Made by a program: the position numbers and the translations under genes. Of a DNA stretch of 64,000 bases, positions 54,073 through 62,130 are shown one piece after another; position 1 is the stretch's first letter; each line of letters begins with the position of its first letter. The notes beneath the pieces were generated by a model. It did not search any database. It saw only the letters and a program-made list of their open reading frames with translations, and was not told where the DNA came from. The DNA is from Georgenia soli (GTDB lineage Bacteria > Actinomycetota > Actinomycetes > Actinomycetales > Actinomycetaceae): assembly GCF_002563695.1 (NCBI RefSeq), contig NZ_PDJI01000004.1, positions 1,240,001 to 1,304,000 on the forward strand. Direction: 5' to 3'.

Positions 54073-55151
54073 GAACGCTCCTGGACCTCACCCAGCTTCT
54101 TCACGGCGGCCTCCATGGGCGCACGGTCGACCAGCTTCTCCACGTCCGGGACCTGCCCGCCACGCAGGGTGCCGAGCTCCTTCATCCGCTCGACCGTGTA
54201 CTGGAGCCGGTCCTTGTCGAGGCCCACGTTCTTCGGGTACGCCTGGACGTCCTCCATGTAGACCTTCCACGCGCCGTCGATGACCTTCTCGTCGAAGCCG
54301 GTGGCCTTGGCGATGACGGGCACCACGTCCTGGCGGTTGTCGTACATCGTGCGGTGCGCCCGGGTGATCGCCTCGGCGAACCCCTCGGCGGCCTTCTGGT
54401 TCTGCTTCAGCCACCCGGCGTCGACGAAGTAGACGCCGTAGAAGTAGTCGGGCTCCACCTCGTAGAGGTTGACGAGGGAGTGCAGGCCGGCGTCCTGGTT
54501 GCTCGCCTCGATCGCCTGCTCCGGGTGCAGGATGGCCGAGTCGATCTGCCCCTGGACGAGGGCGCCGATGTAGGCGTTGGCGTTGACGGAGACGTACTGC
54601 ACGTCGGAGGGGCTCATGCCGGCGCTCTCCAGCACCATGCGCGTCATCACCTCGCGGAAGGCGCCGATCTCCTGGATGCCGACCGGCTTGCCCTTGAGGT
54701 CCTCCACCTTCTGGACCTCCTTGGGCACCACCATCTCGACCTCGAGGCGGTCGGTGTAGCTGCCGATGACCTTCACCTCCCCGCCGCCCGCGAACGCGTT
54801 GACGACCGGTTCGATGCTGGCGCCGCCGATGTCGAACTGCCCGCCGACCACGCCCGTGGTCACCGAGGACCCCGAGCGGAGGTTCGAGATCTTGACGTCG
54901 AGGCCGACGTCGTCGAAGTACCCCATCGCGTCGGCGACGGCGACGTCGGAGTTGGCGAAGCTCGTCGTGCTGGTGGGCATGGCGATGCGCAGGGTGGTGG
55001 TCCCGCCGGCGGCGCTGCCGCCGGTGCCGCTGGGCCCGCCCGCGGCCCCGCCTCCCCCACCGCCGCCGCAGGCGGCGAGCGCGAGCAGGACCGGGGCGGC
55101 GAGCGCCGCGACGACGCGACGACGACGGCGGCGTCCGAGATTGTCGTTCAT
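54069..55151 (-). CDS. ABC transporter substrate-binding lipoprotein, NitT/TauT type
   Basis: The 360-residue protein has an Arg-rich signal and lipobox (LLALAAC, Cys28) with a Gly-rich linker. TTTLRIAMPTSTTSFANSDV, GGQFDIGGASIEPVVNAFAG and LKGKPVGIQEIGAFREVMTR show the NMT1/SsuA-like fold. Its ligand is probably the compound degraded by the surrounding enzymes. Confidence 0.88.
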   Translation of the reverse strand: MNDNLGRRRRRRVVAALAAPVLLALAACGGGGGGGAAGGPSGTGGSAAGGTTTLRIAMPTSTTSFANSDVAVADAMGYFDDVGLDVKISNLRSGSSVTTGVVGGQFDIGGASIEPVVNAFAGGGEVKVIGSYTDRLEVEMVVPKEVQKVEDLKGKPVGIQEIGAFREVMTRMVLESAGMSPSDVQYVSVNANAYIGALVQGQIDSAILHPEQAIEASNQDAGLHSLVNLYEVEPDYFYGVYFVDAGWLKQNQKAAEGFAEAITRAHRTMYDNRQDVVPVIAKATGFDEKVIDGAWKVYMEDVQAYPKNVGLDKDRLQYTVERMKELGTLRGGQVPDVEKLVDRAPMEAAVKKLGEVQERS

Positions 55152-55205
55152 GACAGACCCACTTCCGTGTGGTTTTCGTGGCAGCAGGCGCAGCGGGACG
55201 GCCTC

Positions 55206-56309
55206 TCACCGTTCGCGGCGCCACGGGGCGAGGAGTCTCTCCACGCCGCTCAGCGCGGCGGTGAGCACCACGCCGATGAGGGAGAGGATGACGATCGGGA
55301 CGAACATCCGCGCCGTCTCGAAGGTGTTGGCGTTGGTGACGATGAGGTTGCCCAGACCGGAGATCGCGGTGAAGAACTCTGCGACGATGACGCCGACGAG
55401 CCCACGGCCGATCGCCAGGCGGATACCGGTGAAGATGTACGGCAGCGCCCCGGGAAGGAGGAGGTCGCGCCAGACGCGGCTCTCGGTGGAGCAGAACGAG
55501 CGCGTGACCTCCAGCAGCTCCGGGTCGACCTCGGCCACGCCGCGCTGGGTGTTGATGACGACGGGGAAGAACACGAAGAACGCGACGACGAAAACCTTCG
55601 CCGAGGCCCCGAACCCGAACCACAGCACGATGACGGGGATGAGCGCGACGGCCGGCAGCGCGTAGAGGGCGTTGATCGGGATGTCCATCACCTGCCGCAC
55701 GACCTCGCTGCGCCCGGCGAGAAGACCCAGCGCCACCCCCGCGACGGTGCCGATGACCGAGCCGATCAGCAGCACGGTCGCCGTGTCGACGAGCGCCGCG
55801 GTCAGCGTTCCGTCCGCGATCATGTCGAAGAACGCCCGCACGATCGCCGTCGGGTAGGTGAAGACGATCGGGTTGACGCTGCGCCCGTAGATCTCCCAGG
55901 CGATCAGGATGACGAGCAGCGAGCCGTAGCGGATCGCGCGCTTCCGGCTCTTCGAGATCGTGCCCAGCCGCACGGTGCGGCGGGCCTTGATCTCCTGCGG
56001 CGGCGGGACGTGGGCCAGCATGTCGTGGGGCGCGCCGGCGCTCCCCGGCGCGGTGCCCGCCGGCGCGGTGCCCGCCGGCGCCGTGCCGGCAGGATCCGTC
56101 CCACCCGGCCGCGAGACGGTGCCGTCGGCAAGCGTCGCGCCGGGCCGTGCCCCTTCGCCGTCGTGCGAGGTGGCGCCGCCGTAGGAAGCTGCGCCGTCGT
56201 GAGACGCCGCGCCGTTGTGCGAGCCGGCACGCGGCGTGGTCGCCGCCGACCCGTCCCGGTCGGCGGGTGTGAACCGGTCCCGGTCCGCGGGGGTCGTGGC
56301 ACCGGTCAT
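55206..56309 (-). CDS. ABC transporter permease with long low-complexity head
   Basis: The 367-residue protein has a normal NitT/TauT permease part (six helices; EAA-like loop PELLEVTRSFCSTESRVWRD with LLPGALPYIFTGIR). The first 100 residues are unusual: SHNGAASHDGAASYGGATSH and PAGTAPAGTAPAGTAPGSAG repeats, without similarity to transporters. The ATG overlaps the ATPase stop (ATGA), so this head is translated as part of the gene. Confidence 0.88.
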   Translation of the reverse strand: MTGATTPADRDRFTPADRDGSAATTPRAGSHNGAASHDGAASYGGATSHDGEGARPGATLADGTVSRPGGTDPAGTAPAGTAPAGTAPGSAGAPHDMLAHVPPPQEIKARRTVRLGTISKSRKRAIRYGSLLVILIAWEIYGRSVNPIVFTYPTAIVRAFFDMIADGTLTAALVDTATVLLIGSVIGTVAGVALGLLAGRSEVVRQVMDIPINALYALPAVALIPVIVLWFGFGASAKVFVVAFFVFFPVVINTQRGVAEVDPELLEVTRSFCSTESRVWRDLLLPGALPYIFTGIRLAIGRGLVGVIVAEFFTAISGLGNLIVTNANTFETARMFVPIVILSLIGVVLTAALSGVERLLAPWRRER

Positions 56310-57067
56310 GCTGCCACCCGCCCTGACTGGAGGCTGTCCCAGAGCTGGGAGCGCAGCGGGATGTAGTCGGGGTGGCTGCGCACCGAGTCGATGTCCCGGG
56401 GGCGCGGCATGGGTGAGCGGACGTCCAGCACGACGCGCGCCGGGGGGCCGCCGAGGACGATGATGCGGTCGGACATGATGATCGCCTCGTCGAGGTCGTG
56501 GGTGACCAGCAGCGCCGTGCGCGTCTCGCGCTCGATGATGCCGAGCACCTCGCGCTGCATGATCTCCCGGGTGATGGCGTCGACGGCGCTGAGCGGCTCG
56601 TCGAGGAGCAGCAGCTCGGGCTCCAGGCACAGGGCCCGCGCGATACCGACGCGCTGCTTCATGCCGCCCGAGAGCTGGTACGGGTACTTGTCTCGTGCGG
56701 CGGTCAGGCTCATGACGTCGAGCAGCTGCTCGACGCGCGCGTCCATGCCGTTCGACCTGCCCTGGACGTCCAGGCCGTAACGGATGTTCTGCTCGACCGT
56801 CTTCCACGGGAAGAGACCGAAGTGCTGGAACACCATCGTGGCCCGCGGCTCGGGGGTGCGCAGTTCCGTGCCGTGGAGCGTCATCCGCCCCACCTGCGCC
56901 TGCGGGAGCAGCCCGCCGATCGTGCGCAGGAGGGTGGTCTTGCCGCACCCGGACGTGCCGACGATGCTGACGAACTCGTCGTTCTCCACCCGCAGGGTGA
57001 GCCCGTCGATGATGACGTGGTCGCGGAAACGGACGTTGACGTCCTCGACCTCAAGACTGTAGGTCAA
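56306..57067 (-). CDS. ABC transporter ATP-binding protein, NitT/TauT type
   Basis: The 253-residue ATPase has Walker A GTSGCGKTT, Q-loop VFQHFGLFPWKTVEQN, signature LSGGMKQR, Walker B LLLLDEPLSAVD and VTHDLDEA. TTG at 57067 was chosen because AGGAGG lies 4-6 bases upstream and the conserved start (YSLEVEDVNVRF) follows directly. First gene of the operon, about 80 bases downstream of a probable operator. Confidence 0.9.
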   Translation of the reverse strand: MTYSLEVEDVNVRFRDHVIIDGLTLRVENDEFVSIVGTSGCGKTTLLRTIGGLLPQAQVGRMTLHGTELRTPEPRATMVFQHFGLFPWKTVEQNIRYGLDVQGRSNGMDARVEQLLDVMSLTAARDKYPYQLSGGMKQRVGIARALCLEPELLLLDEPLSAVDAITREIMQREVLGIIERETRTALLVTHDLDEAIIMSDRIIVLGGPPARVVLDVRSPMPRPRDIDSVRSHPDYIPLRSQLWDSLQSGRVAA

Positions 57068-57139
57068 AGCTCCTCCTGCGTCTTCGTCGTCGCTGAGGAG
57101 GCCGGCCGTGCGCCGGACCCCGGAGCACCCGGTTAGAGT

Positions 57140-57151
57140 TAACCGGTTACA
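57140..57151. promoter_or_regulatory. LacI-type operator 1
   Basis: TAACCGGTTA is a perfect 10-bp palindrome with the central CG typical of LacI-family sites. The 11-mer AACCGGTTACA (57141-57151) recurs at 58165. It sits at the expected start point of the minus-strand ABC operon. Confidence 0.75.
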
Positions 57152-57153
57152 CA

Positions 57154-57183
57154 AACGTGCGGCACGACCCCTTCCAGTGTCAA
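57154..57183 (-). promoter_or_regulatory. probable promoter of the ABC/DUF1537 operon
   Basis: A perfect TTGACA lies at 57178-57183 (minus strand), 18 bases before CACGTT (57154-57159), a one-off match to TANNNT. The operator follows within 3-14 bases, so binding would block initiation. Confidence 0.5.
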
Positions 57184-57212
57184 GAGCAACGACTCGGTGA
57201 CGGGAGCCCGGC

Positions 57213-58163
57213 GTGATCATCACCCTTTCCGGCACGACGGCGAGCGACGTCGACGCCACTCTCGTGCGGCTGCGCGCGGAGGGTGGGGCGGTCGCGCTCG
57301 GTCACGTCCTCTCCCTCGTGGTCCCGACGACGGAGGAGAGGCTGACGGGCGCGCTCGCCGCGGCCCGGACGGCCTCCCTGGAGCACCCGAGCCGCATCGT
57401 CGCCCTCGTCACGGACCGCGCTGCGCCGGACGGCCTCGCCGCCGAGATCCGTGTGGGTCACGACGCCGGGGCGGGCGAGATCGTGGTCCTGCGCGCCGGC
57501 GGGCGCGCGGCGGTGGCGGCGGACACGCTGGTCGCGCCGCTGCTGCTGCCGGACGCGCCGACCGTGGTGTGGTGGCCGGCCGACCCGCCGCCCGCACCGG
57601 CCAAGGACCCGGTCGGCGCCCTCGCGCAGCGACGCATCACCGACAGCCTCTCCTCGACCGACCCCGCGGCCACCATCCGTAGGATGGCGCGCGTCTACAC
57701 GCCCGGCGACACCGACCTGTCGTGGGCGCGGAGCACTCCGTGGCGGGCCCAGCTCGCGTCCGCACTGGACCTGGTGGCCGTGGAGGACGTCCGGGCGGCC
57801 TGGGTGGCGGGCCAGGGCCTGCGCCCCACGGTCGACCTCGTGGCGGGCTGGCTGGCCAGCAGTCTCGGCTGCGCGGTGCACACCCGGACGCTGCGCTCGA
57901 GCAGCATCTCGGAGGTGGGCCTGGAGACCGGCGCGGGCGCCGTCACCCTCGGCCGGGAGCCGGACGGCACGACGGCGACGCTGCACCTGCCCGGCTCCCC
58001 CGACCAGACCGTCCTGCTCCCCCTGCGCAGCCTGGCCGAGTGCCTCGCCGAGGACCTGCGCCACCTGGCGCCGGACGCGGTGTACGGGCGGGCGCTCACC
58101 GAGCTCGTCCGCCACGAGACCCTTGACACCCTTCCCGGCGGGTCGTTACGGTCGACGTCATAG
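57213..58163 (+). CDS. opcA: OpcA-like glucose-6-phosphate dehydrogenase assembly protein
   Basis: The 316-residue protein starts IITLSGTTASDVDATLVRLR EGGA-like and contains PSRIVALVTDRAAPDGLAAE, VAPLLLPDAPTVVWWPADPP and RRMARVYTPGDTDLSWART-like stretches, the usual OpcA features. OpcA activates G6PD (Zwf), but no zwf is present here, so this may be a second copy or part of a specialised pathway. GTG at 57213. The promoter of lacI lies inside its 3' end. Confidence 0.85.
   Translation: MIITLSGTTASDVDATLVRLRAEGGAVALGHVLSLVVPTTEERLTGALAAARTASLEHPSRIVALVTDRAAPDGLAAEIRVGHDAGAGEIVVLRAGGRAAVAADTLVAPLLLPDAPTVVWWPADPPPAPAKDPVGALAQRRITDSLSSTDPAATIRRMARVYTPGDTDLSWARSTPWRAQLASALDLVAVEDVRAAWVAGQGLRPTVDLVAGWLASSLGCAVHTRTLRSSSISEVGLETGAGAVTLGREPDGTTATLHLPGSPDQTVLLPLRSLAECLAEDLRHLAPDAVYGRALTELVRHETLDTLPGGSLRSTS
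58123..58152 (+). promoter_or_regulatory. promoter of the lacI-catabolic operon
   Basis: TTGACA (58123-58128) and TACGGT (58147-58152) are spaced 18 bases, a near-consensus sigma-A pair within the opcA coding end. Transcription would start near 58159, just before operator 2. Confidence 0.7.
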
Positions 58164-58164
58164 A

Positions 58165-58175
58165 AACCGGTTACA
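58165..58175. promoter_or_regulatory. LacI-type operator 2
   Basis: AACCGGTTACA is identical to the 11-mer at 57141-57151 and begins 2 bases after the opcA stop, 15 bases before the lacI ATG. This suggests autoregulation. Confidence 0.75.
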
Positions 58176-58189
58176 GAAATCGAGGGACC

Positions 58190-59194
58190 ATGCCTGCCAC
58201 CATCCGTGACGTCGCGGCCGAGGCGGGAGTCTCCGTCGCCACCGTCTCGCGGGTGGCCTCGGGCGGCGACTACCCGATCGGCGCCGAGACGAAGGCCAAG
58301 GTCCTCGCGGCGATCGAGAAGCTCAACTACCGCCCCAACGGCATCGCGAAGGGACTGACCCAGCGCAACAGCCGGCTCGTCGGCGTCATCGCGCCGGACA
58401 TGTCCAACCCCTACTACCCCGAGGTCACCCGCGGCATCGAGGATGTCGCCGGGGCCAAGGGGTACCAGGTGCTCTCCTGCAGCACCGACCGCGACCCGGC
58501 CCGGGCCAGCGCCACCATCGACGCCCTGCTCGCCAAGCGGGTGGCCGCCCTCGCGGTCATCGGCGGCGGCGACGAGGTGGTCCTGCCGGACCGCGACCTC
58601 GACGCCCTCGGCACCGAGGTGGTCATGATCGGGCGCGCGACCCGCCGCTTCTCCACCGTCCGGGTGGAGAACGTCCAGGCGGGCCACGAGGTGGGGCGCC
58701 ACCTGATCGCCCTGGGCCACCGCCGCATCGGCTACGTGGCCGGCCACCCCGGCTCCACCGCCTCCGACGAGCGCCTGCGTGGCTTCCGCCGGGCGCTGAA
58801 GGAGGCGGGCGTGGAGCACCGGCCGGAGCACGTCGAGCGCGGCGGCTACACCGAGGCCGGCGGGTACGACGCGACCCGGCGGCTCATGCACGCGGCCGCT
58901 CCGCCGTCGGCCATCTTCGCGGCGAGCGACCGGATGGCGATCGGGGCGCTGGCCGCCCTGCGGGACATGCAGCTGCGTGTCCCGGACGACGTGGCGCTCG
59001 TCGGCTTCGACGACATCCCCATGGCGGAGTACCTCAGACCGGCACTGACCACCGTCTCGGTCTCCGCGCACAGGCTCGGCACGGAGGCCATGCGCCTCCT
59101 GCTCGACGGATCCGGCCGCCCCGCGCGGCCGCAGCACCTCCGCGTCCGTACGCGGATGGTCATCAGGGAGAGCTGCGGCGCGCGGCGCAACTGA
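58190..59194 (+). CDS. LacI-family transcriptional regulator
   Basis: The 334-residue protein has an N-terminal LacI helix-turn-helix (TIRDVAAEAGVSVATVSRVA) and hinge region (YRPNGIAKGLTQ), followed by a periplasmic-binding-like sensor domain (LVGVIAPDMSNPYYPEVTRG ... VALVGFDDIPMAEYLRPALT). It likely represses both arms of the locus through the shared operators. The ligand is probably a pathway intermediate. Confidence 0.95.
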   Translation: MPATIRDVAAEAGVSVATVSRVASGGDYPIGAETKAKVLAAIEKLNYRPNGIAKGLTQRNSRLVGVIAPDMSNPYYPEVTRGIEDVAGAKGYQVLSCSTDRDPARASATIDALLAKRVAALAVIGGGDEVVLPDRDLDALGTEVVMIGRATRRFSTVRVENVQAGHEVGRHLIALGHRRIGYVAGHPGSTASDERLRGFRRALKEAGVEHRPEHVERGGYTEAGGYDATRRLMHAAAPPSAIFAASDRMAIGALAALRDMQLRVPDDVALVGFDDIPMAEYLRPALTTVSVSAHRLGTEAMRLLLDGSGRPARPQHLRVRTRMVIRESCGARRN

Positions 59195-59245
59195 CCGCTC
59201 GCGTGGTGTCTCCCGAGAGTCAACGACGACAGAGGGAAGATCCAC

Positions 59246-60142
59246 ATGTCCACCACGAAGGACTACGCCAAGAACGACGCGAGCTCCGAGCGCAAGCACA
59301 ACATGCTCGGCATGTCGTTCTCCGAGGTCGCCGAGCGGCTGAAGGAGCCGGGGCAGGACACCGTCCTCGTCCCGATGGGCAGCACCGAGAAGCACGGCGC
59401 CCACATCCCGCTCGGCACGGACAGCTACGTGACCATGGAGGTGGTCTACCGGACCGCCGAGAAGCACGACGTCCTGTTCACGCCGCTGGAGCCGTTCGGC
59501 TACTCCCCGCACCACATGGGCCGCAACGAGGAGGGCGCCGGGACCATCACGCTCCAGGCGGAGACCTACCGGCGGGTGCTCAACGACGTGGCCCGCAGCC
59601 TCATCTACCACGGCGTCAAGAAGGTCATCTTCGTCAGCCACCACGGCTCCAACACCAAGCCGATCGACGAGGTGATGCGCCAGCTGCGCTACCAGACCGG
59701 CGCGTACATCTCCTTCTACAAGACGCCGACCGAGCGTGAGGCCAACGTCGTCGCGGACCTCTTCGAGAACCCGCCGGAGGAGACACCCGGCTGGCACTCC
59801 TCCGAGCTCGAGACGTCCTGCCTCATGGCGACGGCGGACGGGCTCGTCCACATGGAGCGCGCGGTAGAGGACCGCGCCCACGCCCCGGCCTACATGGGCG
59901 GCTCGTTCTCCAAGATCGACGGCGTGGGCACCGTGAAGTTCCAGAACTCGGAGAACATCTGGGTCCCGATGGACCACCACGAGTACTCCGACACCGCCAC
60001 CATCGGCAACCCCTTCCGCGCCACGAAGGAGAAGGGCCTGGCGATGTTCGAGCGGATGGCCGACCACCTCGGCGCCTACGTCGAGGAGGTGCGCAAGTTC
60101 GAGGTCGAGGTCGCGTACAGCGACTACCCCGAGCGCGCCTGA
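59246..60142 (+). CDS. creatininase-superfamily amidohydrolase
   Basis: The 298-residue protein has the metal site GSTEKHGAHIPLGTD (Glu48, His50, Asp59), VSHHGSN and WHSSELETS. Creatininase-fold enzymes open cyclic amides or, in the IolN type, ring ketones of inositol. Here a neighbouring zinc dehydrogenase makes an IolM/IolN-like pair conceivable. GAGGGAAGATCCAC precedes the ATG. Confidence 0.85.
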   Translation: MSTTKDYAKNDASSERKHNMLGMSFSEVAERLKEPGQDTVLVPMGSTEKHGAHIPLGTDSYVTMEVVYRTAEKHDVLFTPLEPFGYSPHHMGRNEEGAGTITLQAETYRRVLNDVARSLIYHGVKKVIFVSHHGSNTKPIDEVMRQLRYQTGAYISFYKTPTEREANVVADLFENPPEETPGWHSSELETSCLMATADGLVHMERAVEDRAHAPAYMGGSFSKIDGVGTVKFQNSENIWVPMDHHEYSDTATIGNPFRATKEKGLAMFERMADHLGAYVEEVRKFEVEVAYSDYPERA

Positions 60143-60175
60143 ACCGGCGGGGCCGAGCACCGAGGAGGTGTGCAC

Positions 60176-60853
60176 ATGGCCGGACAGAGCCCGCTCGACG
60201 CCGTCGACCCGCGGCTCCTGAGGCTGCTGCGCGAGGAGCTCGTCGCGGTCTCGCGCCGGTGCTACGAGCGGGGCCTGGTGCCGGGGGTGAGCGGGAACAA
60301 CAGCCTGCGCGTCCCGGGCACCGACCTGCTGCTCATCAAGACGACCGGCTGCTGCCAGGGCGACATGGACACCGCGGACACCGCCGTGATGACGCTGGAC
60401 GGGGAGGTCCTCGAGCCCGGGCGGCAGCCGTCGAAGGAGTGGCGGTGGCACTCGGCGATCTACCGGGCCCGGCCCGACGTCGGGGCGGTGGTCCACCAGC
60501 ACCCGCCGTACGCGGTGGCGTTCGCGGTCGCGAACCGGGTCCCGCCGGTCGTCCACACCGCGGCGCGCGGGCACCTGCGGCGCATCGCCCTGGTGGACCT
60601 GCTGCCGGCCGGCTCGGAGGACCTGGCCAACCAGATCACCGAGCTCTTCTCCGACGGCGAGCTGCGCGTGGCCCTCATGCGCGAGCACGGCACGGTCGCC
60701 GTCGGGCCGGACCTGCGGACCGCCTACTACCGGACCGAGTACCTGGAGGACAACGCGCGGGTGGCGCTGCTGGCGGCGCAGGCGGTCGCCCTCTCCCCGC
60801 ACGACCACGTCCACCTCGCCGAGGACCTCGCGCCGCTGGCCGAGGACGCCTGA
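60176..60853 (+). CDS. class II aldolase/adducin-family protein
   Basis: The 225-residue protein has the class II aldolase SGNNSLR loop (39-45), Glu88 in SKEWRWH, zinc ligands His107 and His109 (HQHP) and His171 (REHG). Such enzymes cleave sugar phosphates or decarboxylate 3-oxo acid phosphates (OtnC type). With a DUF1537 kinase in the divergent operon, the latter role is attractive. ATG at 60176 has GAGGAGG 7 bases upstream. Confidence 0.88.
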   Translation: MAGQSPLDAVDPRLLRLLREELVAVSRRCYERGLVPGVSGNNSLRVPGTDLLLIKTTGCCQGDMDTADTAVMTLDGEVLEPGRQPSKEWRWHSAIYRARPDVGAVVHQHPPYAVAFAVANRVPPVVHTAARGHLRRIALVDLLPAGSEDLANQITELFSDGELRVALMREHGTVAVGPDLRTAYYRTEYLEDNARVALLAAQAVALSPHDHVHLAEDLAPLAEDA

Positions 60854-60854
60854 G

Positions 60855-62126
60855 GTGGCCGCCGCCCCGCCCGCCGGGCCCGCGACGACGCCGGTCGTCG
60901 CCGTCCTGGCGACGCTCGACACCAAGCGGGAGGAGGCCCGCTTCCTCCGGGACCGGGTCGCGGCGGAGGGCGGCGAGCCCGTCGTCGTCGACATCGGCCT
61001 GACGACGGCGGACGAGCCGCTCGCCACCGTGCCCGCCTCGGCCGTGGCCGGGGCCGCCGGCCGCGACGTCGCGGGGCTGCGGGCCGGGCCGCGGGACGAG
61101 GCCATGGCGGCCATGGGCGCGGGGGCGGCCGCCCACCTGACCCGCTGGTACGAGAGCGGCCGGCTCGACGGGATGATCGGCGTCGGCGGGAACCAGGGCA
61201 CCGCGGTGGCGTCCATCGCGATGCGCGCGGTCCCCGTCGGCGTGCCGAAGCTGCTGATCTCGACGGTGGCTTCCGGGAACGTGCGCAAGTACGTCATGGA
61301 CTCCGACATCGCGATGCAGTTCTCCGTGGCGGACCTGCTCGGCGGGCCGAACATCGTCACCACCTCGATCCTGGACACCTGCGCCGCCGGCATCGTCGCG
61401 ATGGCGCGGGCGGGGGCGCGGCACCGCGCCGAGGCCCGCCCCCGGGCGAGCGCGGTGGCGGTGACCGCCTTCGGGAACACCGAGACCGCCGTCGTCCGGG
61501 CGATCTCCGTCCTGCGGGAGCAGGGCTACGAGATCGTGCCGTTCCACGCCTCCGGCGCGTGCGGCTCGGCGATGGAGCGCCTGATCCGCCAGGGCACCAT
61601 CCAGGCGGTGCTCGACATGACCACGCACGAGCTGCTCGGCGAGCTGCACCCGCGGGACATCTACGCGCCCGTGCGGCCGGGCCGCCTGACGGCGGCGGGC
61701 GAGGCCGGCATCCCGCAGGTCGTCGTCCCCGGCGGCCTGGAGTACCTGTGCTTCGGCGGTCTCGACGAGATCCCGGAGCGCTACCGCGGCCGCCCCACCC
61801 ACGTCCACAACCCCTACAACACCAACGTCCGGGCGACGGCGGAGGAGCTGGCCGCCGTCGGCGAGCTCATGGCCGCCCGGCTCAACGCCGCCACGGGCCC
61901 GGCCGCCGTCCTGGTCCCGCTGCGCGGCTGGTCCCACGTGGGCAGCCCGGGCGGGATCCTGCACGACCCGGCGGCCAACCAGGCGCTCGTGGACGTCCTG
62001 AGCGCCCGCCTGAGGAGCGACATCCCCCTGACGCTGCTCGACCTGTCCATCAACGACGAAGAGTTCGCCGTGACCGCGGCGCAGACCCTGACCGACATGG
62101 TGGGAGCCCCCACCGCCGTGAGGTGA
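60855..62126 (+). CDS. Tm-1-like ATP-binding / UPF0261 protein
   Basis: The 423-residue protein contains VAVLATLDTKREEARFLRDR at the start, IGVGGNQGTAVASIAMRAVP and PKLLISTVASGNV, FHASGACGSAMERLI and VVPGGLEYLCFGGLDEIPE, all marks of UPF0261 (Tm-1-like). The family's activity in bacteria is unclear; it often lies beside sugar-acid or cyclitol genes. GTG start, one base after the preceding stop. Confidence 0.88.
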   Translation: MAAAPPAGPATTPVVAVLATLDTKREEARFLRDRVAAEGGEPVVVDIGLTTADEPLATVPASAVAGAAGRDVAGLRAGPRDEAMAAMGAGAAAHLTRWYESGRLDGMIGVGGNQGTAVASIAMRAVPVGVPKLLISTVASGNVRKYVMDSDIAMQFSVADLLGGPNIVTTSILDTCAAGIVAMARAGARHRAEARPRASAVAVTAFGNTETAVVRAISVLREQGYEIVPFHASGACGSAMERLIRQGTIQAVLDMTTHELLGELHPRDIYAPVRPGRLTAAGEAGIPQVVVPGGLEYLCFGGLDEIPERYRGRPTHVHNPYNTNVRATAEELAAVGELMAARLNAATGPAAVLVPLRGWSHVGSPGGILHDPAANQALVDVLSARLRSDIPLTLLDLSINDEEFAVTAAQTLTDMVGAPTAVR

Positions 62127-62130
62127 AGAG

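Noticed and set aside
57695..61480. 1261-codon minus-strand open frame opposite the catabolic operon
   Set aside because: It overlaps five genes with clear enzyme motifs and its translation is Arg/Val/Gly-rich without domains.
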